Shown: positions 33,034 to 40,533, numbered from the stretch's first letter. The stretch is DNA of 40,533 nt from an uncultured Candidatus Saccharibacteria bacterium (GCA_938033695.1 CALHKE010000002.1:1-40533); one strand, 5' to 3'. The notes: generated from the sequence alone by a model not told the origin. Numbers and translations are program-made.

Positions 33034-34984
33034 TTACGATTTACGGGTGAAGTACCCCGGCCTACCATTAGAAGAATCATCGATACAAAGCCAAGATTTA
33101 TCAGCCGCACCAGGATTATTGAGATACGATCCGTTCCCTCCACGCAACCTTACTTGTCCCATAAAAGCGTAACCCCAATTAGTAACATTGTCCGTAATGA
33201 AATTATCACCGACATAAATAGTCTCTAATTTTTGCGGCGAATTACTTGCAGAAAACATGTAACTCATATCTTTTACTTTTTTAGTATTAAAGGACGACAA
33301 ATCAATAGTTACTAAATTATTCGAATCCCTAAACAAATCACTCATGTCCTCGACATTTTCCGTATTAAACGATAATAAATTGATATTCGTCAAGCCTGGC
33401 ATATACGCAAACATACTATCCATATCGGTAACCTTACTCGTATCAAAATTAGATAAATCCAGACTATTTATTTTTGAAACACCATAGAACATCCTATTCA
33501 TATTGGTTACATTTTCCGTATTAAAATTAGGTATCAACAGTGTTTCAAGATTACTCATATTGTAAAACATTCCATACATACTTTTTACATTCTTAGTGTT
33601 AAAAGATGTAAGATTCAATGTCTTTAATTTTGTTACAGCGTTAAACATATTAGACATATCTTCTACCTTTTGCGTATTAAAATTAGAGAGATTCAAATTT
33701 GATAGATTAGCCATCCCGTGAAACATAAAAGTCATATTTTTTACATTTTGTGTATGAAAGTTAGATAGATTTAAGTCATTAAGCTGTGACACCCCATGAA
33801 ACATGTGGGACATGTCTACCACATTAGCGGTATCAAAATTTTGTAAATTTAATGATTGTAATTTTTCATCACCAGAGAACATCCATCTCATATTCGCTAC
33901 ATTCTTCGTATTTAATAATGATAGATTTAATGTCGTAATTTTTGATAAACCACTAAACATATGGTCCATATTTGTTACGTTTTGTGTATTAATGTTGCCA
34001 AGATCTAAACTTTCTAAACTACGCATATCACTAAAGAATCTAGACGCGTCAATAACCTCCGAAAAATCAAAGCGGCTTAAATCTATATCAATAGTTTGTG
34101 TAAATTTCCTAAACATATTAGAACTATCTTTGTTCAAATAGATTTTATTTGAATCCGTCCAGTAATACAGTGTCTGACTGTCTTGGCTATACCATACCTT
34201 AATTTCATAATCAGACTCGTCTCCATCTTCGACATTTTTTGCATTAACAGGAACTAACTCTGGTCTAACCGAACTAACATAGACATGTTTGATTTTCTCT
34301 TTTTTACCCCAACCACCATCCTCAAAGCTAGTATTTAGCCCCATGCGATCTATAGACCTAGAAAATTCTCCTCCTCTTTCCATCACCGCTCTTCTTTCAT
34401 ACGGATTCGAAACGATAGAGATCACTAATTTATTTATATAATTTCCTGATTCGAGATTATCAGATAATTTCATACCGATCTTAAAATCAAAACTTTCATT
34501 ACCAGAAGTTTTCGCGGCGGTACTAAAAAGATTTGCCGAATTAGAAAGACTTGGAATCGGCTGATAACTTCCACCCACTGGGCTCAAAAATCCCCAGTTA
34601 TTTTGTGAAAAATTTATAAGTAGCTTATTTGTATCAATCGAATCAATCTTCATCCCACTCACTGAACCAACATTCACTAGAGCCGTCTCATCCGTCTCGG
34701 TATTTAAAGTAGCTGTATAACCAGTTTTATTATTCGTATTCACTGTGACTCGAATCGGCAGCTCCGAAGTTTGTGAAGCTGAATTTATCACCTGGTTTCC
34801 ATTCACGGATATTACAGAATTATCCACAGAAGCCGAAAGTGTCGGAGTATACAAAGCAAAAGTATTTTTGCTAAAAATCAAATTCGAAAAAGAAATAAAA
34901 GCCAAAAATATTCCGAGAAATTTTAATTCCCACTTAAACCACCCCCCCCGTGAGGTTCGGCAGTTGTGATTTTTGGCCTTGCAT
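33034..34984 (-). CDS. BspA-like/DUF285 surface protein, phase-OFF by an 8-G tract
   Basis: About 650 codons if in frame. From ATG 34984 the reading is MQGQKSQLPNLTGGVV-stop (UAA at 34934-34936). Here the sequence before the tract is one base shorter than in the paralogues, so 7 or 10 Gs are needed; eight are present (34942-34949). In the corrected frame WFKWELKFLGIFLAFISFSN leads into the full signal peptide, the N-terminal domain, about 11 DUF285 units and the cap RLRGGNGSYLNNPGAADKSW...RPGYFTRKS, with no other stop. TGG-TAAAAT lies 8 nt before the ATG. An internal TTG start at 34905 would cut the signal peptide and is not favoured. Presumed reversible OFF state. Confidence 0.8.
34942..34949 (-). 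repeat. Poly-G tract, 8 Gs (out of frame)
   Basis: Eight Gs after CTC AC; the reading frame requires the count to be 1 modulo 3 (7 or 10), so eight leads to a stop six codons into the tract region. Confidence 0.95.
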
Positions 34985-34992
34985 ATAGATTT

Positions 34993-35001
34993 ATTTTACC
35001 A
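34993..35001 (-). promoter_or_regulatory. Extended -10 of the 8-G surface-protein gene
   Basis: TGG-TAAAAT on the minus strand, 8 nt before ATG 34984, back to back with the trxB-like gene promoter. Confidence 0.7.
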
Positions 35002-35023
35002 TAAACATAATTATTAATTACGC

Positions 35024-35029
35024 TATAAT
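35024..35029 (+). promoter_or_regulatory. -10 box of the thioredoxin reductase gene
   Basis: TATAAT ending 6 nt before ATG 35036, with no SD; the transcript should start at or next to the ATG. Confidence 0.7.
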
Positions 35030-35035
35030 ATATTT

Positions 35036-35971
35036 ATGAACGAAAACTCCACCTCACTTTATGACGTCGCCATCATTGGCGCTGGTATCGCTGGCATGAC
35101 TGCCGCCCTTTATCTTTTACGTAATCATCAAAAAGTCCTCTTGCTCGAAAATGCCGGCTACGGCGGACAAATTTTAGAAGCCCCTATCGTCGAAAATTAT
35201 CCTGGCTTTGCCAAAGTCAGTGGCCCCGAACTTTCTGAACAAATTTATCAACAGCTAAAGTCTCTCGGTCTTTCCCTCACCTACGACAAAATTAAGCATC
35301 TTGAAAAAACCACCACTCACTTCACTCTAACTGGCGATCAAACTTATACCGCTAAATCCGTGATTCTCGCTACCGGCACCACCCCACGTCGCCTCAATCT
35401 CATCAACGAATCTGAACTCATCGGCCATGGTATTTCCTATTGTGCCACTTGTGACGGCGCCTTTTACCAAAATCAGACTGTCGCTGTCGTAGGTGGCGGT
35501 AATTCCGCCCTTCTCGCCGCTTCCTATCTCTCTAATATTGCGCAAAAAGTTTTCCTCATTCATCGCCGTTCCCATTTTACCGCTGAAAAAGCCCTAGTTT
35601 CACAAATTAAAAATTCCGCCAATATCGAAATTCTCTATAATCAAGAAATTCTCGCCTGCCATGCCAACGAAGATAACCATCTCGATTCCCTCATCTTAAA
35701 AAATCAACTAGTCCTTCCCGTTTCCAGCCTCTTCGTCGAAATCGGTCGCCTCTCTTCTCTCACTGAAATTTTCCAAAATAGCAATCTCAAAAGCCTCCTA
35801 CTTTTCGATCAATCTGGTTTCATTATCACTGATGATTCATGTGCCACCAATCTCGCTGGGCTCTTTGCCGCCGGCGACTGTCGTTCCAAAAATTTCCGCC
35901 AACTCGTCACTGCCTCTTCTGACGGCGCCATTGCCGCCAATTCTGCCATTGAATTCCTTTCCCAAGTTTAA
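35036..35971 (+). CDS. trxB: Thioredoxin reductase-like flavoprotein
   Basis: 311 aa, the normal length of low-molecular-weight thioredoxin reductases. FAD-binding GAGIAG near residue 15, the redox pair C136-A-T-C139, NADPH-binding GGGNSA after it, and the C-terminal FAD motif AAGDCRSKNFRQLVTASSDGAIAA. It passes electrons from NADPH to thioredoxin. The residues after GGGNSA and the HRRS motif (IHRRSHF) fit NADPH rather than NADH. It is the first plus-strand gene after the surface-protein array and divergent from it. Predicted leaderless. A ferredoxin/flavodoxin reductase of similar fold is the alternative, but it would lack the CxxC. Confidence 0.93.
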   Translation: MNENSTSLYDVAIIGAGIAGMTAALYLLRNHQKVLLLENAGYGGQILEAPIVENYPGFAKVSGPELSEQIYQQLKSLGLSLTYDKIKHLEKTTTHFTLTGDQTYTAKSVILATGTTPRRLNLINESELIGHGISYCATCDGAFYQNQTVAVVGGGNSALLAASYLSNIAQKVFLIHRRSHFTAEKALVSQIKNSANIEILYNQEILACHANEDNHLDSLILKNQLVLPVSSLFVEIGRLSSLTEIFQNSNLKSLLLFDQSGFIITDDSCATNLAGLFAAGDCRSKNFRQLVTASSDGAIAANSAIEFLSQV

Positions 35972-36072
35972 TTAAATCGACGTCGTATTTTTCTTCCTCA
36001 ATTTTAATAAATCAACGGCGCTTTTGCCTTTCTCAGATTTAATTAAATCAACGGCACATTTATTTTTTCATC
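35967..36072. repeat. Three degenerate 35-bp tandem repeats after trxB
   Basis: Units starting near 35967, 36002 and 36037 share TTTAATAAATC(A/G)ACG(G/T)CG followed by a pyrimidine-rich stretch. The first unit includes the trxB stop codon, much like the repeats at 3804-3930. Confidence 0.65.
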
Positions 36073-36075
36073 AAT

Positions 36076-36096
36076 AAAAAACTGGCTCGCACCAGT
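36076..36096 (-). terminator. Terminator of tRNA-Thr
   Basis: Minus strand ACTGG, loop TGCGAG, CCAGT, then six Us, 6 nt past the encoded CCA. Confidence 0.85.
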
Positions 36097-36102
36097 AAAA
36101 AA

Positions 36103-36178
36103 TGGAGCCATTGGCAGGGATCGAACCTGTGACCTGCTCGTTACGAATGAGCTGCTCTACCAACTGAGCTACAATGGC
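36103..36178 (-). tRNA. tRNA-Thr (anticodon CGT)
   Basis: 76 nt with encoded CCA. Acceptor GCCATTG/CAATGGC, D stem GCTC/GAGC, anticodon loop TTCGTAA (anticodon CGT), T arm ACAGG/CCTGC-type with TTCGATC. The last anticodon-stem position is an A31-C39 mismatch (A-U in the E. coli counterpart). Confidence 0.94.
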
Positions 36179-36185
36179 ATAGAGA

Positions 36186-36218
36186 CATTATACATTATTT
36201 TTTCTTTAATGTATAATG
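36186..36218. promoter_or_regulatory. Palindromic divergent promoter of tRNA-Thr and the GDPD gene
   Basis: A perfect 12-bp inverted repeat CATTATACATTA/TAATGTATAATG with a 9-nt T-rich centre. Each arm holds a TATAAT: 36187-36192 drives tRNA-Thr leftward (8 nt from the tRNA) and 36212-36217 drives the phosphodiesterase gene rightward (6 nt from ATG). The TATACA in each arm could serve as the -35 of the opposite promoter. Confidence 0.7.
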
Positions 36219-36223
36219 AGGTT

Positions 36224-36976
36224 ATGAAGAGCCTCATCTCGGATCTCATCGCTCATCGCGGCATGCACGGGACTTATCAAGGCGCCAAGAATTTTCCTGA
36301 AAATTCTCTTTCCGCATTTAAGCGCGCCCTGCTCGCGAATTATGCTATCGAACTGGATATTCATCTTACCAAAGATCTTCAGCTCGCGGTTTTTCATGAC
36401 CACAATACTCTGCGGATGACTAAAAAATCTTACAATCTTGAAGATACCGGTCTTTATACTCTTAAAAAACTTCCACTGATTAATTCCGATGGTGTTTCCA
36501 CTAATCAAACTATCCCCGAACTTTCCGAGGTATTAGATTTAATTCACGCCAAAGTTCCTCTCTTAATCGAACTAAAAACCACCGAGCATTCTAACATTTC
36601 CCTCTATGGCAAAACCGTGCTCACCGCGCTCGAAAAATATCTCAAGAGCTACCGTGACCCGAAAATTTATCTCCAAAGCTTTGACCCGCGCATCGTCTAC
36701 TGGATCAAACGTCATCATCCTAAAATTCCTGTCGGCCTCCTGCTCTCTGACGACTCTGATTTAGCCAAAAAATACGACTTTTTTGTTAATAATCCCCTAA
36801 TTTGGCGCCTCGTCAAACCAGATTTTCTCAGCGTCAATCAAACCATGCTAAACCGACCTGCCATCCAAAAATTCAAGATCAATTATCCAGTTCTTTGCTA
36901 TACTATCGATGACGAGAAAAAACTTCAGGAATTAAAACCTCTCGCTACTCAATTTATTGTTGAAAAAATTCTCTAA
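36224..36976 (+). CDS. Glycerophosphodiester phosphodiesterase family protein
   Basis: 250 aa from ATG 36224. It carries the GDPD TIM-barrel signatures: AHRG (H11), PENSLSAFKRAL, ELDIHLTKD (metal-binding E and D), FHDH, and IELKT. The family hydrolyses glycerophosphodiesters such as glycerophosphocholine to glycerol-3-phosphate, which would let a host-dependent cell salvage lipid headgroups. ATG 36209 is upstream in frame, but the TATAAT overlaps that extension and ends 6 nt before ATG 36224, so the shorter start (MKSLISDL) is preferred. No SD. No signal peptide, so cytoplasmic. Confidence 0.9.
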   Translation: MKSLISDLIAHRGMHGTYQGAKNFPENSLSAFKRALLANYAIELDIHLTKDLQLAVFHDHNTLRMTKKSYNLEDTGLYTLKKLPLINSDGVSTNQTIPELSEVLDLIHAKVPLLIELKTTEHSNISLYGKTVLTALEKYLKSYRDPKIYLQSFDPRIVYWIKRHHPKIPVGLLLSDDSDLAKKYDFFVNNPLIWRLVKPDFLSVNQTMLNRPAIQKFKINYPVLCYTIDDEKKLQELKPLATQFIVEKIL

Positions 36977-37075
36977 GTTAAAAAATTAAAATCCCAAATT
37001 CGATTTGCTTAAAGTTCCCCCCATTTTGAACCGCGTATTTACATAGACTCCGCTAAGCCCTATTTTTCAAACCAC

Positions 37076-37095
37076 AAAAAATAGCCCGAAGGGCT
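37076..37095 (-). terminator. Terminator of tRNA-Asp
   Basis: Minus strand AGCCC-TTC-GGGCT, then ATTTTTT, 6 nt past the encoded CCA of the tRNA. Confidence 0.85.
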
Positions 37096-37101
37096 TTATT
37101 C

Positions 37102-37178
37102 TGGCGGATCCGACGAGACTCGAACTCGCGACCTCTGCCGTGACAGGGCAGCGCTCTAACCAACTGAGCTACGAATCC
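37102..37178 (-). tRNA. tRNA-Asp (anticodon GTC)
   Basis: 77 nt with encoded CCA. Acceptor GGATTCG/CGGATCC (with a U-G pair), D stem GCTC/GAGC, anticodon stem CTGCC/GGCAG with loop CTGTCAC (anticodon GTC), T arm with GTTCGAGTC. Discriminator G73 is as expected for Asp. Confidence 0.96.
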
Positions 37179-37184
37179 ACTACC

Positions 37185-38327
37185 TCACATTATAGCGTGA
37201 TTCCCCTGTTTGTGCAAGGGTTTTTTCTTTTTTAAAGTTCCAAAATCGATTTTAAAACTAAAATTCTTTTTCGTGTCACAGATTTCATACTGTAAACCAT
37301 ATCGTTTCAATAAATTTTTTACAATGTAAAGCCCCAAACCACTTCCACCCTGCTCATTAATGCCCGCTCCATACGAATTTTTAATCTCTAATACCCCATC
37401 TCGCATCTGCATAGAAATCCTACCATCCTCCTCCGCATACTTCACTGCGTTCCCGATTAAATTCGCTAACACTATCGATAAAGCCGTCCGATTCAACCAA
37501 ATTCTTTGCTCCCCCACCTCAATTCGCATTTGCAGATTTTTCTCCGCAATCATAATCTGATTTCGCCTCAAGGACTCCTCGACTACCTCTGAAATTTTTA
37601 TCCATTCAGACTTTTCGAAACTATCCATCTTCGACATCAAGAGCAATTCTCGAATTCCCGCGTCAAGTTCATCCACCATTTCCCCACATTTTTCCAAATA
37701 AAAATCCCGATCCTTATATTTCCCTACCTTAAATTGCATATTTTCTAAAACAATCTTCAAGCTCGTCAGTGGCGTTTTCAATTCATGCGAAGCCCCACGC
37801 AAAAATTCAAAGTTCACTTGCTTTATTCTCAAAGTTTCCTGCCTCGCATAAAATCCCGCCACCACCAGCGATAACACCACCGATCCCAGTAGTGTCACCG
37901 GCAAAAACTTCAAGCTCAAATCGATCGCATCTTTTTCTAAATTTGCCGTCGAAACAAACTGCACCAAAGCCTCTTCTTCGTTTAAGAGCTTCACGCTTTT
38001 TTCTTCAATAATCACCGAATTATTTTCACTCGTCCGATCCACTGGTAGTAGCTCCGAAACTTTCATCTCGTTCTCTGCATTTTGCGATTTCAGATAAGCT
38101 TTAATCTCGCCACTCCTGGAATAAAAATCCAAAGCTTGCTCCACATACTCACGATTTTTTCCAGCCAAATTTTTCGTCACATCCGAAGCCGTCTGCCTAA
38201 TTTCTTTTGTTTTTTCTTCCAAATAAGATTTCGGTAGTGCCAAAAATATCCCACCGTGAATAATTACCACTACCCCAAGCAGCAGTATCAAGACCCTGAA
38301 AAATCCCTTCCAAAAAATTCCTCTCAT
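37185..38327 (-). CDS. Sensor histidine kinase (two-component system)
   Basis: 380 aa. Membrane helices at about residues 8-30 and 135-160 flank an extracytoplasmic sensor of about 105 residues rich in charged amino acids. The DHp domain carries the phospho-acceptor H181 in SHELKTP; the ATPase domain has the N box (LANLIGNAVKYA) and the G box (GGSGLGLYIVKNL). A HAMP domain is not evident. It autophosphorylates and passes phosphate to the response regulator, whose stop overlaps its start (ATGA). The tail PLHKQGNHAIM is encoded by the tRNA-Asp promoter. The ABC transporter upstream on the same strand suggests a transporter-linked stress or peptide-sensing system (inference). Confidence 0.92.
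   Translation of the reverse strand: MRGIFWKGFFRVLILLLGVVVIIHGGIFLALPKSYLEEKTKEIRQTASDVTKNLAGKNREYVEQALDFYSRSGEIKAYLKSQNAENEMKVSELLPVDRTSENNSVIIEEKSVKLLNEEEALVQFVSTANLEKDAIDLSLKFLPVTLLGSVVLSLVVAGFYARQETLRIKQVNFEFLRGASHELKTPLTSLKIVLENMQFKVGKYKDRDFYLEKCGEMVDELDAGIRELLLMSKMDSFEKSEWIKISEVVEESLRRNQIMIAEKNLQMRIEVGEQRIWLNRTALSIVLANLIGNAVKYAEEDGRISMQMRDGVLEIKNSYGAGINEQGGSGLGLYIVKNLLKRYGLQYEICDTKKNFSFKIDFGTLKKKKPLHKQGNHAIM
37189..37217 (-). promoter_or_regulatory. tRNA-Asp promoter inside the kinase reading frame
   Basis: Minus strand TTGCAC (37212-37217), 17-nt spacer, TATAAT (37189-37194), 10 nt from the tRNA. The promoter overlaps the last codons of the histidine kinase gene. Confidence 0.8.
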
Positions 38328-38980
38328 CCTCGCTCCAATTTATACCCCACCCCGCGTACCGTATAAATACAATCCAGTTTTAATTTTTTTCTTAGCTCTT
38401 TAATATAAACATCGATCACCCGGTCAAACGGAATTTCTTCGCTCTCTTTCCAGACATTTTCAATAATTTGTTCCCTCTTGAGAACTCGCCCCTCATTCAA
38501 AAACAAATATTTTAAAATCTCCAGCTCCTTCGGTTTCACTTCTACTGCTTGCCCTGCTACCTCAGCTCGAAAACTCACAAAATCGATTTTTGTTTCTTGA
38601 TAATTAAATTCTCTTAGATCCTCACCTAAAGTCTTCTTCAATAATGCTTCCACTCGCGCTTTTAAAACCGGCAAGGAAAATGGTTTTTCCATAAAACCAT
38701 CCGCCAAATTCGAAAAGGCCATGATCTGCGATTCTTCATCCGAAAATGCCGTCATCATCAAAACCGGTACCCGACTTTTTTCACGAATTTTTCTTAAAAC
38801 TTCTAATCCACTCATCGACGGCAATTTGATATCTAAAATCACCAAATTAATTTCATGATTAAACTTCTTCAGCGCCTCTATCCCATCCCCCGCCTCGACC
38901 ATCTCGTATTTAAATTCCCGCAAAAATTCTACCACCCCTTCCCGAATCATTCGGTCATCCTCTACGATCAATATTTTCAT
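38324..38980 (-). CDS. Response regulator, OmpR/PhoB family
   Basis: 218 aa. The receiver domain has acidic residues in VEDDRM, the phospho-acceptor D50 (VILDIKLPS), a switch Thr (MMTAFSD) and Lys in MEKPF. The C-terminal winged helix (PKELEILKYLFLNEGRVLKREQIIENVW...RVIDVYIKELRKKL...VRGVGYKLE) is the classical OmpR type. It controls transcription when phosphorylated by the partner kinase. TGG-TATATT lies 7 nt before ATG 38980, inside the 3' end of the permease gene, so it can be transcribed separately from the transporter and without a leader. Confidence 0.95.
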   Translation of the reverse strand: MKILIVEDDRMIREGVVEFLREFKYEMVEAGDGIEALKKFNHEINLVILDIKLPSMSGLEVLRKIREKSRVPVLMMTAFSDEESQIMAFSNLADGFMEKPFSLPVLKARVEALLKKTLGEDLREFNYQETKIDFVSFRAEVAGQAVEVKPKELEILKYLFLNEGRVLKREQIIENVWKESEEIPFDRVIDVYIKELRKKLKLDCIYTVRGVGYKLERG

Positions 38981-38999
38981 TAATCTAAATATACCAAAT

Positions 39000-40373
39000 T
39001 TAAAGCTCTGTCAAAAGTTCCTTTGGATTCTTTTTTAAATTTCGATAGCTTATTATCCCAAGCGAAACCAGCATGATCGCCAACATGAAAACCACTGTTA
39101 TCACTACCGCGCTAATCGTCATCTGTACATCAATCGCCGAAAGAGTTTTAGTGAAACCTTCCATTTCTGCGCCCCCACCTAGCTGCGTCGCCCCAGCCTG
39201 TTTCGCCATTTGCTTTGTTACTCCAGTTGTAACATTTTTTAAAATATCATTCCCCATTATTTTCGCAAATTTTCCCGCCAAGACATAAGCCCCCACGAAC
39301 GCCGGTAGGCTTACCATCAAAAGTTCTATCACGAACTGTCCGAAAATCTGTCCTTTTTCCAAGCCTATCGCCAGTAAAATTGCGATTTCTTTTTTTCGCG
39401 CATTCATCCAGAGTAGTAAAACTAGAGCCACTATTATTCCCGCAAAAATTAGTGAACCGAAAAACATTTGGTTAGCCACTCCATACATTCCCGAAATTGA
39501 TTGTTCCAAAGCTGGATAGTTTGAGGCACTTTTTATCAAATTATACTCGCGCCAATTCACATCCAATTTCTTCACCGCAGCCATCACTTGATCAAGATTC
39601 TTCTCGCCCTTCACGAAAAATGTTGCATCCTGATACACCGCCGTATCTTCATCATTGCCATAAACTTTTGCCGCCGTAGAAACGTCTGTCACTAAAGTAT
39701 TTTCATACAGCTCCTGAGCCGCCGTCACTCCCCCCGTATTTTTTCCGGTAAATAACCCTTTAATTTTCACCTCTACAGTTTCGTTTGCCGCCTTTTCATT
39801 ATCCGCATCAAATAAATTTGATTTAATTTTTATCTTATCCCCCACTTTCAAATTATTTTTCTTCGCCAAATCTTCGTGCATCAAAATCTGATTTTTATCG
39901 TCATTTTTTAGATGCTCACCCGAAACCAGTTTATATGCCCCAGAAACAAATTTAGTTTCCCTCGCCGAATCATTCACGCCGGTTAGCATCACTGCGCGCT
40001 TAAAATTCTTCGCACGTTCCGCCGATCTTCCGCGCAACGTTTCTGGCGTCTCGATAATATCCTTATCTACCAAATCCGCCACGCTATTGATTCTTTTTAC
40101 CGTATATTCAATCTCCGGTGACTCAGAAATTTTTTTAATATCCGTTCCCTTCACATTACCACCACCCCGCGGCGTACCCTGATTTACTTGGCGATTAATT
40201 TCCATTGAAAAACTATTAGTTACTCCCGAAAAAGCCTCGCTCGCCGCCTTACTTGTCGCATCCTGAATCGAGAGGCTTATCATCCCCAAGCTCGACATTG
40301 TAAGTACTACCAAAAAAATTACCAAACTTTTTAACTTTTTTCGCGTTACATATAAAAATGCATTTTTCAACAT
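39000..40373 (-). CDS. ABC transporter permease, MacB/FtsX type
   Basis: 457 aa. One N-terminal membrane helix (about residues 15-35), an extracytoplasmic MacB-type periplasmic-core-like domain of about 260 residues, then three C-terminal helices (about 303-323, 350-372 and 418-445) in the FtsX arrangement, with the MNARKKEIAILLAIGLEKGQIFGQF coupling segment. Such permeases do not import solutes; they drive mechanical work or export of peptides and lipoproteins. Two Gly/Thr-rich stretches (RQVNQGTPRGGGNVKG; GATQLGGGAEMEG) lie in outer loops. The start overlaps the ATPase stop (TAATG), which is typical of the two-gene pairs. Confidence 0.9.
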   Translation of the reverse strand: MLKNAFLYVTRKKLKSLVIFLVVLTMSSLGMISLSIQDATSKAASEAFSGVTNSFSMEINRQVNQGTPRGGGNVKGTDIKKISESPEIEYTVKRINSVADLVDKDIIETPETLRGRSAERAKNFKRAVMLTGVNDSARETKFVSGAYKLVSGEHLKNDDKNQILMHEDLAKKNNLKVGDKIKIKSNLFDADNEKAANETVEVKIKGLFTGKNTGGVTAAQELYENTLVTDVSTAAKVYGNDEDTAVYQDATFFVKGEKNLDQVMAAVKKLDVNWREYNLIKSASNYPALEQSISGMYGVANQMFFGSLIFAGIIVALVLLLWMNARKKEIAILLAIGLEKGQIFGQFVIELLMVSLPAFVGAYVLAGKFAKIMGNDILKNVTTGVTKQMAKQAGATQLGGGAEMEGFTKTLSAIDVQMTISAVVITVVFMLAIMLVSLGIISYRNLKKNPKELLTEL

Positions 40374-40533
40374 TATCTCAATTTCCTTCCCTTTAATTCC
40401 AAGACCACATCCGCCGATTCCGCCACCCTTTTACTATGCGTCACTACAATCACACATTTATTGCGTTCCTTTGCCAACTTTTTCAAAACTTCAATAATTT
40501 CTTCCGCCGTGTTTTCATCCAAATTTCCCGTCG
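40373..40533 (-). CDS. ABC transporter ATP-binding protein, C-terminal end (cut by window edge)
   Basis: The last 53 codons are visible: TGNLDENTAEEIIEVLKKLA continues directly from the Walker B/D-loop (the DEP is just outside), followed by the switch histidine in VVTHSKRVAESADVVLELKGRKLR. This is the MacB/LolD-type ATPase pattern and fits the permease encoded next, with which it overlaps by one base (TAATG). The Walker A and signature motifs lie beyond the window. Confidence 0.9.
   Translation of the reverse strand, partial: TGNLDENTAEEIIEVLKKLAKERNKCVIVVTHSKRVAESADVVLELKGRKLR

Noticed and set aside
24950..34141. Several other repetitive plus-strand open frames inside the surface-protein array
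   Set aside because: All lie antisense to DUF285 repeats, lack start signals and have low-complexity composition.

Overview
The window looks like part of a reduced genome of the Candidate Phyla Radiation (Patescibacteria), most plausibly Saccharibacteria (TM7). This is inferred from the short, compact housekeeping proteins, the VirD4/TraG-like ATPase, the family of DUF285/BspA-type surface proteins and the AT-rich spacers. UGA is used as a normal stop (for example in polA), which argues against the Gracilibacteria/SR1 lineages. No database search was possible.

Layout. 1-5460: start of gyrB (partial), a T4SS-type ATPase, a Gln/Met-rich repeat protein, a small membrane protein and a structured RNA region, all on the minus strand. 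5460-7090: a gene-free RNA island holding an unannotated small RNA with its own promoter and terminator, and tmRNA (ssrA). 7092-10120: comM, then infC (AUU start)-rpmI-rplT-rpmB on the plus strand. 10120-17552 (minus): RNase P RNA, a short BspA-like protein, a Nudix-RNase H fusion, a 128-nt structured RNA, an M50 protease, an MBL-like remnant, a wHTH protein, miaA and thrS. 17623: tRNA-Val. 17743-24579 (minus): glycosyltransferase, membrane protein, RhuM-Fic-like protein, polA, P-loop kinase and an unknown protein, partly coupled by start/stop overlaps. 24625-34984: five tandem BspA/DUF285 surface-protein genes. 35036-40533: thioredoxin reductase, tRNA-Thr, GDPD, tRNA-Asp and a two-component system next to a MacB/FtsX-type ABC transporter.

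The main finding is in the surface-protein array. Four paralogues share an almost identical promoter and start block (MQGQKS...). Three of them carry a poly-G tract in the signal-peptide region, of 10, 9 and 8 Gs. Only the 9-G copy is in frame. The 10-G and 8-G copies are each shifted and hit a stop within 20 codons, while the rest of each gene is intact. The fourth copy has no tract. This is the signature of slipped-strand phase variation: a switchable set of secreted leucine-rich-repeat proteins, each with its own promoter. The repeats (26 aa, in alternating 52-aa pairs; 51-bp identical blocks 156 bp apart in one gene) also suggest repeat shuffling.

A second general feature is that many genes have an extended -10 box (TGnTAtAAT-like) ending only 6-9 nt before the ATG, with no Shine-Dalgarno. 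This predicts widespread leaderless mRNAs and corrects several start codons. Operon-internal genes instead use SD sequences or ATGA/TAATG coupling.
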